DNA of 64,000 nt from Pseudomonas sp. UBA1879 (GCF_002338065.1 NZ_DDHJ01000018.1:501144-565143); one strand, 5' to 3'. Numbered from the stretch's first letter, positions 35,002-44,879 are shown. Program-made: numbers and translations. Notes: generated from the sequence alone by a model not told the origin.

Positions 35002-35511
35002 TCAGCGTTTCACCACATCGGATTTCGCGCTTTGCGGCCAGCCGCCACCCAATGCCCGGAAGGTCGACACCGCCGCTCTTGCATCATTGGCATGCAACTG
35101 CGCCAACTGATCCCGCGACACCAGCAGTTGCCGATCCTCATCCAGCACTTCCACCAGGCTGATCGCGCCGCCTTTGTACGCGTCCTGCGCGGCATCCCGT
35201 GCGGTCTGGTGCGCGGCGACTTCCTGATCGACTTCCATGCGCTGCTGCTCCAGTTGCACCAGTGTGACGATGGCGTTCTCGACATCTTCGGTGGCCTTCA
35301 GCATCACTTGCCGATAGTCGGCCAACGCCTCGGCATTGGCGCCTTTGGCCTGGGCGACTTGCGCATCGACCCGACCGAAGTCGAACAGCCGCCAGCGCAG
35401 CCCGACTATTGCCTGAGGTTGAAACGCCGACGCGCTGAACAGTTGGCCGCTGTGCGCGGTGTCGAACCCCAGCAAGCCGGACAGCGAGATGTGGGGCAAA
35501 GCTTTTCTTCT
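35002..35511 (-). pseudogene. Remnant of an outer-membrane efflux protein (OprM/NodT family)
   Basis: About 170 residues of the C-terminal half of an RND outer-membrane factor remain, from PHISLSGLLGFDT (which aligns with PRVSLSGFLGFTA of OprN) to the end, FRALGGGWPQS. The N-terminal lipoprotein signal and first repeat are missing. The frame runs on upstream to 35601 through unrelated sequence, so this is a 5' truncation. The sequence differs clearly from the intact oprN nearby, so it is not a recent duplicate of it. No matching pump genes remain beside it. Confidence 0.75.
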
Positions 35512-35684
35512 GCATGGTCCTTGCCTCCGGGACTTCAAAGGACAGTGCAGCTGGAAATTGTGGACATAATCCAACCAAGTAACTTTCATCATGCAAGTCA
35601 CTCCTCTAATGGAAGTGTTAGGCGGCGTGGAGCGGGATGCTCGGCGCAGGGTTACACTGCCCGAAACATCAACGGAGAAGGGTC

Positions 35685-36014
35685 ATGTCTGAAGCGCTTT
35701 ATCTGCCCGAAACCCTGACCCGTGCCGACGTGGACGCGCTGCCCGGCGTTGCTGTCGTGGAGTTCGGCACGAATGGGTGCGGGCACTGCCAGGCGGCGCA
35801 ACCGCTGATCAGTGAAGTCGTGGCCGATTATCCGCAGGTGCGGAGGATTAAGGTCGAGGATGGCAGCGGACGAAAATTGGGACGTTCGTTCAGGGTGAAA
35901 ATGTGGCCAACCCTGGTGTTCATCCGTGGCGGCCAGGAAGTGGCGCGGCTCGTACGGCCAACCCGTGCGAGTGATATCGAAGAAGCATTCGATGCAGCGA
36001 CGCGACAGGGCTGA
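35685..36014 (+). CDS. Thioredoxin-like protein
   Basis: This 109-aa thioredoxin-fold protein has active site CGHC (C32-C35) and the cis-proline in MWPTLVF. There is no signal peptide, so it is cytoplasmic. The ATG at 35685 follows GGAGAAGGG. The CGHC dipeptide suits a more oxidising protein than classical CGPC thioredoxin. It is convergent with oprN; any link to the redox-responsive mexS/mexT block is only positional. Confidence 0.87.
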   Translation: MSEALYLPETLTRADVDALPGVAVVEFGTNGCGHCQAAQPLISEVVADYPQVRRIKVEDGSGRKLGRSFRVKMWPTLVFIRGGQEVARLVRPTRASDIEEAFDAATRQG

Positions 36015-36102
36015 CTCGACGCCTGGCCGACAGCTCGCCCGCCCCATACCGGGCCGCCACGCTTGATCCGGAAGCTGCCGAAAGGCCCCTGGCGTCGGAC
36101 AC

Positions 36103-36136
36103 AAAAAAGCCCCGAACTTTGTGGGTCCGGGGCTTT
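36103..36136 (-). terminator. Rho-independent terminator after oprN
   Basis: Arms AAAGCCCCG (36106-36114) and CGGGGCTTT (36128-36136), read on the minus strand, give a 9-bp stem followed by a T run. It ends the mexEF-oprN transcript. Confidence 0.85.
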
Positions 36137-36172
36137 GGGCGGGCGACAGGTACGCCGTCCCGCCGACAGTCA

Positions 36173-37573
36173 TCAGGCGTTAGGTTGCCATCCGCCGCCC
36201 AGTGCTTTGTAGATGGCGACGATCCCGCGATACAACTCGATTTCGGCCTGAGCCTGAGTGTCCTCAGCTGCCAGACGCTCACGTTCGGCATCGAGCAGGA
36301 CGAGGAAGTCAGCGGTGCCTTCTTTGTACTGGATGCTCGCCAGGTTTGCCGCTGAACGGCTCGCCTCGCTCTGACGCACCAGCGACACCAGGCGCTGCTG
36401 ACGCTTGTCGTAATCGCTGAACGCGTTGTCGGCTTCCTCCAACGCGAGCAACACTTGCTGCTCATAGTTGGCCAGGGCGCCCTCGGCGTCAGCATTGGCG
36501 CCTCGGATACGCGCTCTCACGCTGCCGAGATCAAACGCCGCCCAGGTGATGCTCGGACCGAGGCCCCAGGCCTGCGCCGCGCTTGAGCCGATCTGCGAAC
36601 CTCGGCTGGCGGTGAAGCCCAGGAAGCCGCTGAGGCTGACCCGTGGGAACAGGTCGGCGGTCTGCACACCGATGCGCGCGGTCTGCGCCGCCAGTTGCCG
36701 CTCGGCACTGCGCACGTCAGGGCGATTTTCCAGCAGCTTGGTCGGGTCACCGATCGGCAATGCCTTGGAAATCGCCGGTAGTTTGGCCGGGGCCAGGTTC
36801 ACGGTCATGGCATCCGGGCGCTCGCCCAGCAGCGTGGCAATGCGATTGCGCTCACGTACCTGTTCGGCCTGCAGTTGCGGAATGGTCGCTTCTACGGCGG
36901 CATAACGCGCGTCGGCCCGGACGACGTCGATTTCGTTGCCGACGCCTTCATCGCGCAGTTGACGCGTTACGTCGCGGGAGTTCTGCTGATTTTTCAGGTT
37001 GTCCCGCGCAATATTCTCGCGCAATTGCGCGCCGCGCAGTTGACCGTAGGCATCCACCAGCTCAGCGATCATCGTCACTTGCAGCTGATACAGATTGGCC
37101 TCGGCCACCTGCTGGTCAGCATCGCTGGCTTCCAGTTCGCGCTGGATACGACCGAACAGATCGATCTCCCAGGCCATGTCCAGGCCCAGGTCGTAGCGTT
37201 CCTGATTCACCCGGTGCTCGGTTTCACCCGGCACCTGAGACCGACCGATCTCGCTGCTGGCGCGGCTGGTCACGATCGGCATGGCGTCGTTGCTGATGTC
37301 GTCGCGAATGGCACGCGCGGCTTTCAAGCGGGCGAAGGAAACCCGCAGTTCACGGTTGCCTTGCAGCGATTGCGCCACCAGCTGGTTCAGGGTCGGGTCT
37401 TCGAACTGCTGCCACCAGAGGGTCTCGGTGCGGCTGCGGTCGTAGCTGCCCTGTGCGGCGGCCTGGATATTGGCCGCTGCGGTGTCCGGCTTCTCGTAGT
37501 CCGGGCCGACGGCGCAGGCCGCTAGCGCCAGGACCAACAGGCTCGGCAGGAAGAGTTTTGCAGCCTTCATCAA
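36173..37573 (-). CDS. oprN: RND efflux outer-membrane lipoprotein OprN
   Basis: This is the outer-membrane channel of the MexEF-OprN multidrug pump, 466 aa. Its lipoprotein signal peptide ends LALAAC (Cys20 lipidated). It contains two OEP repeats and shares long identical stretches with P. aeruginosa OprN (RSRTETLWWQQFEDPTLNQL, GFTASRGSQIGSSAAQAW, LALEEADNAFSDYDKRQ). The first ATG overlaps the mexF stop by 4 nt, and a strong terminator follows. Confidence 0.95.
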   Translation of the reverse strand: MMKAAKLFLPSLLVLALAACAVGPDYEKPDTAAANIQAAAQGSYDRSRTETLWWQQFEDPTLNQLVAQSLQGNRELRVSFARLKAARAIRDDISNDAMPIVTSRASSEIGRSQVPGETEHRVNQERYDLGLDMAWEIDLFGRIQRELEASDADQQVAEANLYQLQVTMIAELVDAYGQLRGAQLRENIARDNLKNQQNSRDVTRQLRDEGVGNEIDVVRADARYAAVEATIPQLQAEQVRERNRIATLLGERPDAMTVNLAPAKLPAISKALPIGDPTKLLENRPDVRSAERQLAAQTARIGVQTADLFPRVSLSGFLGFTASRGSQIGSSAAQAWGLGPSITWAAFDLGSVRARIRGANADAEGALANYEQQVLLALEEADNAFSDYDKRQQRLVSLVRQSEASRSAANLASIQYKEGTADFLVLLDAERERLAAEDTQAQAEIELYRGIVAIYKALGGGWQPNA

Positions 37574-40500
37574 TGAGCCTCCGGAGCGATAGTCTGAACG
37601 CGTTGAGCCTTGGCTGCCTTGCGCGCTTCTTTGCGTCCCACGTAATTACGAATCAGCACATAAAACACAGGGGTCAGCAGCAGACCGAAGAAGGTCACGC
37701 CGAGCATCCCGGAGAACACCGCCACACCCATGGCATGACGCATCTCGGCACCGGCACCGCTCGACAGCACCAACGGCACGACACCCATGATGAACGCGAA
37801 GGAGGTCATCAGGATCGGGCGCAGACGCAGGCGGCAGGCTTCCAGTACGGCCTCCAGCGGGGTCTTGCCTTTTTCCTGTTCGTCCTTGGCGAACTCGACG
37901 ATAAGGATCGCGTTCTTGCACGCCAGACCCACCAGTACGATCAGGCCGATCTGGGTGAAGATGTTGTTGTCGCTACCGGCGATGATGACCCCGGCAATGG
38001 CCGAGAGCAGGGTCATCGGCACGATCAGGATCACCGCCAGCGGCAGGCTCCAGCTTTCATACAGCGCCGCCAACACCAGGAACGCCAACAGCACGCAGAG
38101 CGGGAAGACCAGCAGCGCGGTATTGCCCGAGAGGATCTGTTGGTAGGTCAGGTCGGTCCACTCGTAGGTCATGCCGTTCGGCAGTTCCTGCTTGAGCAAT
38201 TTCTCCATCGCCGCCTGTGCCTGGCCAGAGCTGAAGCCTGGACCGGCCGCACCGTTGATCTCGGCCGTGATGAAGCCGTTGTAGTGCATCACGCGGTCCG
38301 GGCCGGACGTGTTGGTGACATGCAGCAGGGTCGCCAGCGGAATCATCTCGCCCAGGTTGTTGCGCACTTTCAGCTGACCGATCTGCTCGGCATCCTGGCG
38401 GAACTGCTGTTCAGCCTGAACGTTGACCTGATAGGTGCGACCGAAACGGTTGAAGTCGTTGGCGTACAGCGAACCGAGATACACCTGCAGGGTGTCGAAG
38501 ATGTCGCTGATGGCCACGCCATGGGTCTTGGCTTTCTCGCGGTCAATGGCGGCATCGACCTGCGGCACGTTCACGGTGTAGCTGGTGAACAGGGCGGCCA
38601 ATTCCGGCACGCTGCGGCTCTTGCCGATAACGTTCATCGTCTCTTTATAAAGCTCGTCGTAACCCAGGTTACCCCGGTCTTCGATCTGCAGCCGGAAACC
38701 ACCGATCGTCCCCAGACCCTGTACCGGGGGCGGCGGGAAGATGGCCATGTAGGCTTCCTGAATCGACGCGTATTTGCCGTTCAATTCCCCGGCGATGGCG
38801 CCTGCCGATTCGCTGGCCAGCGTGCGCTCTTCGAAAGGCTTCAAGGTCACGAACACGATGCCGGAGTTCGGGCTGTTGGTGAACCCGTTGATCGACAGGC
38901 CCGGGAACGCCACCGCACTTTCCACACCGGGTTGTTTCAAGGCGATGTCGGACATGCGCTTGATCACGTCTTCGGTGCGGTCCAGGCTGGCGGCGTCCGG
39001 CAGTTGCGCGAAGGCGACCAGGTATTGCTTGTCTTGTTGAGGCACGAAGCCGGTCGGTGTGGTCGAGAAGCCGAGCCAGGTCAGGACGATCAGGCCCGCA
39101 TACACCAAGAGCGCGACGCCGCTGACGCGAATGACCCGACCGACCGCGCCGACATACCCATTACTGGCCTTGACGAAAACGCGGTTGAACGGACGGAACA
39201 GCCAGCCACCCAACAGTTTGTCGAGAAATCGCGAGAAGCCGTCTTTCGGGGCGTCGTGGGCCTTGAGCAACACAGCGGCCAGTGCAGGCGACAGGGTCAG
39301 GGAGTTGAAGGCCGAGATCACCGTCGAAATGGCGATGGTCAACGCGAACTGTTTATAGAACTGACCCGTGAGGCCGGAGATGAACGCCGCCGGCACGAAC
39401 ACCGCACACAGCACCAGTGCCGTGGCGATGATCGGCCCCGTCACTTCGCGCATGGCAATCTGCGTGGCTTCCATCGGCTGATGGCCGAGTTCGATGTTTC
39501 GCTCGACGTTCTCCACCACCACGATAGCGTCGTCCACGACGATACCGATCGCCAGTACAAGGCCGAACAGCGACAGAGCGTTGAGGGAAAAACCGAACAG
39601 GTGCATGACCGCAAACGTACCGATCAGCGAGACCGGCACAGCGGCCAGCGGGATGATCGAGGCGCGCCAGGTCTGCAGGAACAGAATCACCACCAGCACC
39701 ACGAGGATCAGCGCTTCGAAAAGGGTGTGAACCACCGCCTCGATGGAGCCGCGCACGAAGATCGTCGGGTCATAGACGATGCTGTAGTCCATGCCTTCCG
39801 GGAAACTCTTCTTCAGCAGTTCCATCTCATCGCGCACTTCGTTGGAAATGTCGATGGCGTTGGAACCTGGACGCTGGAAGATCGGGATCGCCACAGCCGG
39901 CTGGTTGTTCAACAGCGAACGCAGGGCGTACTGGCTGGAGCCGAGTTCGACACGGGCAATGTCGCGAACCCGGGTGATTTCGCCGTTTTCGCCGGCACGC
40001 ACGATGATGTTTTCGAACTCTTCCTCGGTCACCAGACGACCTTGGGTGTTGATCGACATCTGGAAGCTGGTCGCGCTCGGGGAGGGCGGAGCACCCAGTT
40101 GACCGGCGGCCACCTGACGGTTCTGCTCGCGAATGGCGTTGACCACGTCGGTGGCGGTGATGTTACGTGAGGCGGTCTTGTTCGGGTCGAGCCAGACACG
40201 CAGCGAATAATCACCCATACCGAACAGCTGGACGTCACCGACACCGTTCAGACGCGCCAGCTCATCCTTGATGTTGAGCACCGCATAGTTGGACAGGTAC
40301 AGCATGTCGTAACGCTGATCGGGGGACGTCAGGTGGACCACCATGGTCAGGTCTGGAGAGGCCTTGTCCACGGTGATACCGATGCGCGTCACTTCTTCCG
40401 GCAGCTTCGGTTCAGTCCGCGTCACACGGTTCTGTACCTGCACCTGCGCGGTGTCGAGGTTGGTGCCCAGCGCGAAGGTGATGGTCAGGGTCAACTTGCC

Positions 40501-40761
40501 GTCGGCGGTGGCTTGCGAGGACATGTACAGCATGTTCTCGACGCCGGTGATGGCCTGCTCCAGTGGGGCGGCGACGGTTTCACCGATGACTTTCGGGTTG
40601 GCGCCCGGGAAGTTGGCGCGCACGACCACGGTCGGCGGCACCACTTCCGGGTATTCGCTGATCGGAAGCTGGAACAGCGAGATGGCGCCGGCGATCAGGA
40701 TCAACAGCGACAGCACCGCTGCGAAGATCGGGCGCGTGATAAAGAATTTAGAGAAATTCAT
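37570..40761 (-). CDS. mexF: RND multidrug efflux pump, inner-membrane transporter MexF
   Basis: This is the proton-driven pump subunit, 1063 aa, with twelve membrane segments and two large periplasmic loops. It is nearly colinear with P. aeruginosa MexF (start MNFSKFFITRPIFAAVLSLLI). The paired aspartates of the proton relay are in the motif GIVVDDAIVVVENVER at about residues 400-415. In P. aeruginosa, MexEF-OprN exports chloramphenicol, fluoroquinolones, trimethoprim and the signal precursor HHQ. Fifteen nt separate it from mexE. A 905-codon frame opposite it on the plus strand is a codon-bias shadow. Confidence 0.97.
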   Translation of the reverse strand: MNFSKFFITRPIFAAVLSLLILIAGAISLFQLPISEYPEVVPPTVVVRANFPGANPKVIGETVAAPLEQAITGVENMLYMSSQATADGKLTLTITFALGTNLDTAQVQVQNRVTRTEPKLPEEVTRIGITVDKASPDLTMVVHLTSPDQRYDMLYLSNYAVLNIKDELARLNGVGDVQLFGMGDYSLRVWLDPNKTASRNITATDVVNAIREQNRQVAAGQLGAPPSPSATSFQMSINTQGRLVTEEEFENIIVRAGENGEITRVRDIARVELGSSQYALRSLLNNQPAVAIPIFQRPGSNAIDISNEVRDEMELLKKSFPEGMDYSIVYDPTIFVRGSIEAVVHTLFEALILVVLVVILFLQTWRASIIPLAAVPVSLIGTFAVMHLFGFSLNALSLFGLVLAIGIVVDDAIVVVENVERNIELGHQPMEATQIAMREVTGPIIATALVLCAVFVPAAFISGLTGQFYKQFALTIAISTVISAFNSLTLSPALAAVLLKAHDAPKDGFSRFLDKLLGGWLFRPFNRVFVKASNGYVGAVGRVIRVSGVALLVYAGLIVLTWLGFSTTPTGFVPQQDKQYLVAFAQLPDAASLDRTEDVIKRMSDIALKQPGVESAVAFPGLSINGFTNSPNSGIVFVTLKPFEERTLASESAGAIAGELNGKYASIQEAYMAIFPPPPVQGLGTIGGFRLQIEDRGNLGYDELYKETMNVIGKSRSVPELAALFTSYTVNVPQVDAAIDREKAKTHGVAISDIFDTLQVYLGSLYANDFNRFGRTYQVNVQAEQQFRQDAEQIGQLKVRNNLGEMIPLATLLHVTNTSGPDRVMHYNGFITAEINGAAGPGFSSGQAQAAMEKLLKQELPNGMTYEWTDLTYQQILSGNTALLVFPLCVLLAFLVLAALYESWSLPLAVILIVPMTLLSAIAGVIIAGSDNNIFTQIGLIVLVGLACKNAILIVEFAKDEQEKGKTPLEAVLEACRLRLRPILMTSFAFIMGVVPLVLSSGAGAEMRHAMGVAVFSGMLGVTFFGLLLTPVFYVLIRNYVGRKEARKAAKAQRVQTIAPEAH

Positions 40762-40776
40762 CGAGAATAATGTCCC

Positions 40777-42018
40777 TTAACCGCGTGGCGTAGCAGTGGC
40801 AACTTTGGCATCCAGTTTCGACTGGGCCTTCGGCTGGTTGCTGGCATCAAGTGCCTGACGCTGTTGTTGCAGAGCAGCGAGCGTTTCGGCGCTGGCCATC
40901 GGGGTGTCTTGCGGATCGATGGGCGAGCCCGGACGCACGCGCTGCAGGCCGCTGACCACGATGCGGTCGTCTTTCTGCAAACCGCTGCGCACGATGCGCA
41001 GGCCTTCGAGTTTCGGGCCCAGGTCGACGTTGCGGTACGTGGCTTTGTTGTCCTTGTCGACCACCAGCACGAATTTCTTGCCCAGGTCGGTGCCCACGGC
41101 ATCGTCCTTGATCAGCATGGCGGTGTAGGTACCGCTGCCGACCAGCTTGAGTCGGGCATACAGGCCAGGGGTATATTCGCCCTTGCTGTTGTCGAACACG
41201 GCGCGGCCACGGATGGTACCGGTGCGCGGGTTTACCTGGTTGTCGACGAAGTTCATCTGGCCCAGATGCGGGTTTTCCGCCTCATTGGACAAGCCCATGT
41301 ACACCGGGCTGGTCGCGCCGCGTTTGCCGTCGCGGGCCAGTTGGTTGTACTTCAGGAACACGCGCTCGTCCGCGTCGAAATAGGCGTACACCTTGTCCGT
41401 CGAAACGAGGCTGGTGAGGATGCTCTGATCGGCGGTGACGATGTTGCCGGCGGTGATTTCCGCGCGGCTGACGCGACCGGTGATCGGCGCGGTCACGCGG
41501 GTAAAGCTCAGGTTCAGTTTCGCCAGATCGAGCTGGGCCTGGATGGCTGCCACGGCGGCTTTGGATTCCTGTGCGGTGGTGGTCCGCGAGTCTGCCAGTT
41601 CAGCGGAGATCGCATTGTTGGTGCGCAGACGCTCGCCACGTTGGGCTTCGTTGTTGCTGCGAACCGATGCGGCCTTGGCCTGTTGCAGTTGGGCTTCCAG
41701 GCGATGCACCTCGGCCTCGAACGGGCGAGGGTCAATCTGGAACAACAGATCACCCTTCTTCACCAGATCGCCATCGGTGAACGCCACCGAGTCGATCTGA
41801 CCCGATACGCGAGGGCGAACCTGTACGGTTTCCGGGGCTTCCAGGCGTGCAGTGACCTCGTCCCATTCGTTGACGGGTTGTTCGAGGACCTTGGCCACAT
41901 TGACCTTCGCCGCGGCCGGGGCCTGGGCCGCCGTCTCAGGGCCTTTGCCGCATGCGCTGAGCACCACCAGTGCCAACGCGGCAAGGGGATAGCGCAAAGG
42001 AGTAAGTGACTGAACCAT
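40777..42018 (-). CDS. mexE: RND efflux periplasmic adaptor MexE
   Basis: This membrane-fusion protein links MexF to OprN. It has 413 aa with a lipoprotein signal (VVLSAC, Cys23). The barrel-sandwich hybrid domain is recognisable by VRPRVSGQIDSVAFTDGDLVKKGDLLFQIDPRPF, followed by the alpha-hairpin (about 95-160) and the beta-barrel and membrane-proximal domains. It is the first gene of the mexEF-oprN operon, which MexT activates. Confidence 0.95.
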   Translation of the reverse strand: MVQSLTPLRYPLAALALVVLSACGKGPETAAQAPAAAKVNVAKVLEQPVNEWDEVTARLEAPETVQVRPRVSGQIDSVAFTDGDLVKKGDLLFQIDPRPFEAEVHRLEAQLQQAKAASVRSNNEAQRGERLRTNNAISAELADSRTTTAQESKAAVAAIQAQLDLAKLNLSFTRVTAPITGRVSRAEITAGNIVTADQSILTSLVSTDKVYAYFDADERVFLKYNQLARDGKRGATSPVYMGLSNEAENPHLGQMNFVDNQVNPRTGTIRGRAVFDNSKGEYTPGLYARLKLVGSGTYTAMLIKDDAVGTDLGKKFVLVVDKDNKATYRNVDLGPKLEGLRIVRSGLQKDDRIVVSGLQRVRPGSPIDPQDTPMASAETLAALQQQRQALDASNQPKAQSKLDAKVATATPRG

Positions 42019-42473
42019 GGGAAAATCCGCCGATGTTATTGAGATGGGCGGATTCTGTTCTCGGGGGTTCTATTGCACGAATCGAATACGGCGAAGGTAA
42101 ATATCAGTGGTAATGATATTTCCGGTTACAAAGGCTCTGGGACGGGGTTCGCGTGATAACCGCCCGTGAACCCTTGCCCGCCAAGGACGTGACCTTCTGC
42201 AGAGACCCGAAGGACGATCACCAGAGGGACGTCATGGGCGAGGCACTGACAATCGACCGGGCGGCCATGCTGAGTCCTGCCAAGCAAGCGGCGCTCGCGC
42301 CGGGGCCCGCGCCCGCCCTGATCGATTGCGTGTGCATGTCGGGGAGCAGTTCGAAGGGTTGGCGCAGCAGCGACACGCCAATGCAATGACCGCTGCTGCG
42401 CGGCAGATGAGTCAGCACGGGATCGGCGAGAGTATTCGGTTGCGTCGGTAAGCGAATTGGGGAGCAAACAGGG
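42019..42473 (-). other. mexT-mexE intergenic region
   Basis: These 455 nt separate mexT from mexE. Frames here show no protein family. The 100 nt next to mexE are AT-rich and should hold the mexE promoter and the MexT site proposed at 42072-42095. The rest is GC-rich and unexplained. Confidence 0.5.
42072..42095 (-). promoter_or_regulatory. Candidate MexT box upstream of mexE
   Basis: Read on the minus strand, the site is TTCG-N5-TTCGAT-N4-GCAAT, compared with the MexT consensus ATCA-N5-GTCGAT-N4-ACYAT. It matches 10 of 15 fixed positions with exact spacing and lies 54 nt before the mexE start. It is degenerate, so this is a tentative call. Confidence 0.35.
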
Positions 42474-43388
42474 TTAAAGGCTATCGGGGTCGCCAAAGAA
42501 CATCTGAATCCGCGACCGCAGCCAACGCTCGCCAGGGTCGTTGTCCTGTGAGCCGCGCCAGGCCATGTGCAGCTCGAAGGTGCGGGATTCGATGGGCACT
42601 TCTTCGGCCCGGACGCCACCCGCCGCGGTCAACACTGCAGCGGTGTAGTCGGGCACGGTGGCGACGATGTCTGTGCCCGAGATCAGGGTGGCCAATCCAT
42701 TGAATTGCGGCACCGCCAACACCACGTGTCGTTTGCGGCCGATCTTCTCCAGATACTCGTCGATGAAACCACCCAAATCGCCTGCGAACGACACCAGGGC
42801 ATGAGGTCGCGCGCAGAAGTCGTCGAGCGAGATAGGTCCGGGCATGGAATCAGCGCGGAGCAGCTTGGGTTTGCTGCGACGCAGGATCTTGCGTTTGGCA
42901 TTCGCCGGCAGGTCGTCGGTGTAGCTGACACCGATGGAGATTTCCCCGGACGACAGCAGCGACGGCATGAGGATGTAGTTGGTCCGGCGCACAACGAGCA
43001 CGATGCCCGGCGCTTCGGAACGCAGGCGTTTGAGCAGCGACGGCAGCAGCGCGAATTCGACGTCGTCGGACAGGCCGATGCGGAACACGGCGGTGCTAGT
43101 GGCAGGGTCGAAATCAGCGGCGCGGCTGACGGCGGTGGAAATGGAGTCCAGCGCAGGGGACAACAGACCAAAGATTTCCACGGCCCGCGCGGTGGGCTCC
43201 ATGCTGCGGCCGGTGCGGACGAACAACGGGTCGTCGAACAGCCCCCGCAGGCGGGACAAGGCGGCACTGATCGCAGGCTGACCGAGAAACAGCTTTTCCG
43301 CTGCACGGGTCACGCTGCGTTCGTGCATAAGGGTTTCGAACACGATGAGCAGATTGAGGTCGACGCGACGCAGGTCGTTGCGATTCAT
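42474..43388 (-). CDS. mexT: LysR-family activator MexT
   Basis: This 304-aa LysR regulator activates mexEF-oprN and mexS in response to electrophilic and disulfide stress. The N-terminus MNRNDLRRVDLNLLIVFETLM, the HTH with GQPAISAALSRLRGLFDDPLF, and the effector domain (FRIGLSDDVEFALLP, GEISIGVSYTDDLPANAKR) follow P. aeruginosa MexT closely. It has the same orientation as mexE and is divergent from mexS, the arrangement known from P. aeruginosa. The frame is intact, with no sign of the frameshift or repeat that silences mexT in some laboratory strains. Confidence 0.92.
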   Translation of the reverse strand: MNRNDLRRVDLNLLIVFETLMHERSVTRAAEKLFLGQPAISAALSRLRGLFDDPLFVRTGRSMEPTARAVEIFGLLSPALDSISTAVSRAADFDPATSTAVFRIGLSDDVEFALLPSLLKRLRSEAPGIVLVVRRTNYILMPSLLSSGEISIGVSYTDDLPANAKRKILRRSKPKLLRADSMPGPISLDDFCARPHALVSFAGDLGGFIDEYLEKIGRKRHVVLAVPQFNGLATLISGTDIVATVPDYTAAVLTAAGGVRAEEVPIESRTFELHMAWRGSQDNDPGERWLRSRIQMFFGDPDSL

Positions 43389-43762
43389 GACGGGGGTCTC
43401 AGGGACGTTGGTCGATTGTGAACGGCCAGGGGATCTATGCCAGTGTTGAGCTCGGGAACGGATGTTACGGAATGATGCTGATTCTGATCAGGGTTTAATG
43501 CGTGCGCAAGCATACAAACGTGTTAGGCATCACGGCCATCGATAATTTGCCCGGAACCTTGGCCAAGGGGGCGAGCCCAAGCGTTAAGTGCATGGGTACG
43601 ATGAAGGCCCGACGAGGTCGACATTCGCGCCAATGCGGCTGACGTTCATCCGGAAGTCGCGCTTCGGGTTGCAATGTACGGGTGAGAAAAGAACAATGTC
43701 CGCCTTGAATACGTGAGCATTCGATGGTTATCTAATGGCCGCCTTTCAACAACAGAATCGAT

Positions 43763-43786
43763 GACAGGCATGTCGACTATTAATAG
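43763..43786 (+). promoter_or_regulatory. Candidate MexT box upstream of mexS
   Basis: The site is GACA-N5-GTCGAC-N4-AATAG, matching 10 of 15 fixed positions of the MexT consensus with correct spacing, 71 nt before the mexS start. It partly overlaps the palindrome CTATTAATAG. Another GTCGAT half-site lies at 43411, next to the mexT start. The whole mexT-mexS gap (43389-43856, 468 nt) contains no recognisable gene. Confidence 0.35.
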
Positions 43787-43856
43787 CCACTGATAGTGTT
43801 ACCGGCAGCGCCCGGATAGAGTTCATGGCATCAAGGTTCATAAGGCGAGGTTCGAA

Positions 43857-44879
43857 ATGTCCCGCACGATCCGTTTTCATCAGTTTGGCCCGGCCGAGGT
43901 GCTCAAGGTAGAAGAGCTGCCCGTCGCGTTGCCTGCTCCCGGCGAGGTGCAGGTGCGCGTCCAGGCAATCGGCGTTACCTGGTACGACGTGCTGTGGCGA
44001 CAAAATCTTGCTTCCTCTCAGGCGCGGTTGCCTGCCGGTCTGGGTTCCGAAATGGCCGGCGTGATTACCGCCGTCGGCGACGGTGTGGCTGAGTTGAAAG
44101 TGGGCGACAAGGTGGCCAGCTTTCCGTCGGCAGACCCGAACGTACACCCGGTATATGGCGAGCTGATTACATTGCCGGCCAATTCCGTTACCCGTTACCC
44201 CGATATCCTGACGCCCAACGAGGCGGCCGTGCATTACACGCCGCTGTTGATGGCCTACTTTGCCTTCGTCGATCTGGCTCGTGCCAAATCCGGCCAGACT
44301 GCGTTGGTCACCGACGCCAGCCACTGTGCTGGGCCCGCGTTCCTGCAATTGGGCAAGGCATTGGGGATCAAGGTCATTGCCGCGACCAAGACCGAGTCGT
44401 GCCGTGAGTACTTGTTGAAGCTGGGTGCGGACAAAGTCGTCAACACCGAAGAGCAGGACCTGCTCATGGCGATCAACAAATACACGGACAACCGTGGCGT
44501 CGATATCGTGCTGGACGGTCTGGGCGGTCCGCAGATGTCCATGCTGGGTGACGTGCTGGCCCCCCGCGGCAGCCTGATTCTTTATGGCCTGCAGGGTGGC
44601 AATCAAACGCCTTTCCCGGCCTGTGCCGCGTTCCAGAAAAACATTCAGTTCTTTGTGCATTGTGTAGGTAACTTCACCGGCAAGCCTGAATTGGGCATTG
44701 CTCAGGATGAGGAGTCCGTCAAACGTGCGCTGCGCGACATCAATCAACTGACCGCTGACCGGGTTCTGGTGCCGCAGATCACCAAGGTCTTTCCTTTCGA
44801 CCAACTGGTCGAAGCCCACCGTCTGATGGACAGTTGCCCTATCGGCGGGCGTGTAGTCGTTGAAGTCGAACCTGCCTGA
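43857..44879 (+). CDS. mexS: Quinone-oxidoreductase-like protein MexS
   Basis: This 340-aa medium-chain dehydrogenase/reductase is of the NADPH:quinone oxidoreductase branch, with no zinc ligands. It has an N-terminal GroES-like domain (GLGSEMAGVITAVGDGVAELKVGDKV) and a Rossmann domain from about residue 130. In P. aeruginosa, loss of MexS turns on MexT and the pump, which suggests that it removes a metabolite or maintains redox state. Position and orientation, divergent from mexT, support the assignment. A terminator follows. Confidence 0.9.
   Translation: MSRTIRFHQFGPAEVLKVEELPVALPAPGEVQVRVQAIGVTWYDVLWRQNLASSQARLPAGLGSEMAGVITAVGDGVAELKVGDKVASFPSADPNVHPVYGELITLPANSVTRYPDILTPNEAAVHYTPLLMAYFAFVDLARAKSGQTALVTDASHCAGPAFLQLGKALGIKVIAATKTESCREYLLKLGADKVVNTEEQDLLMAINKYTDNRGVDIVLDGLGGPQMSMLGDVLAPRGSLILYGLQGGNQTPFPACAAFQKNIQFFVHCVGNFTGKPELGIAQDEESVKRALRDINQLTADRVLVPQITKVFPFDQLVEAHRLMDSCPIGGRVVVEVEPA

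Noticed and set aside
35637..35684. Longer start for the thioredoxin-like protein
   Set aside because: The upstream ATG lacks a ribosome site, while ATG 35685 has GGAGAAGGG and gives the normal fold length.
37453..40170. 905-codon open frame on the plus strand opposite mexF
   Set aside because: It mirrors mexF codon bias, its translation is rich in His/Gln/Arg with no domain, and mexF is certain.
42126..42619. Minus-strand frames in the mexT-mexE gap
   Set aside because: Arg/Ser/Pro-rich composition typical of non-coding GC-rich DNA; one overlaps the mexT end.
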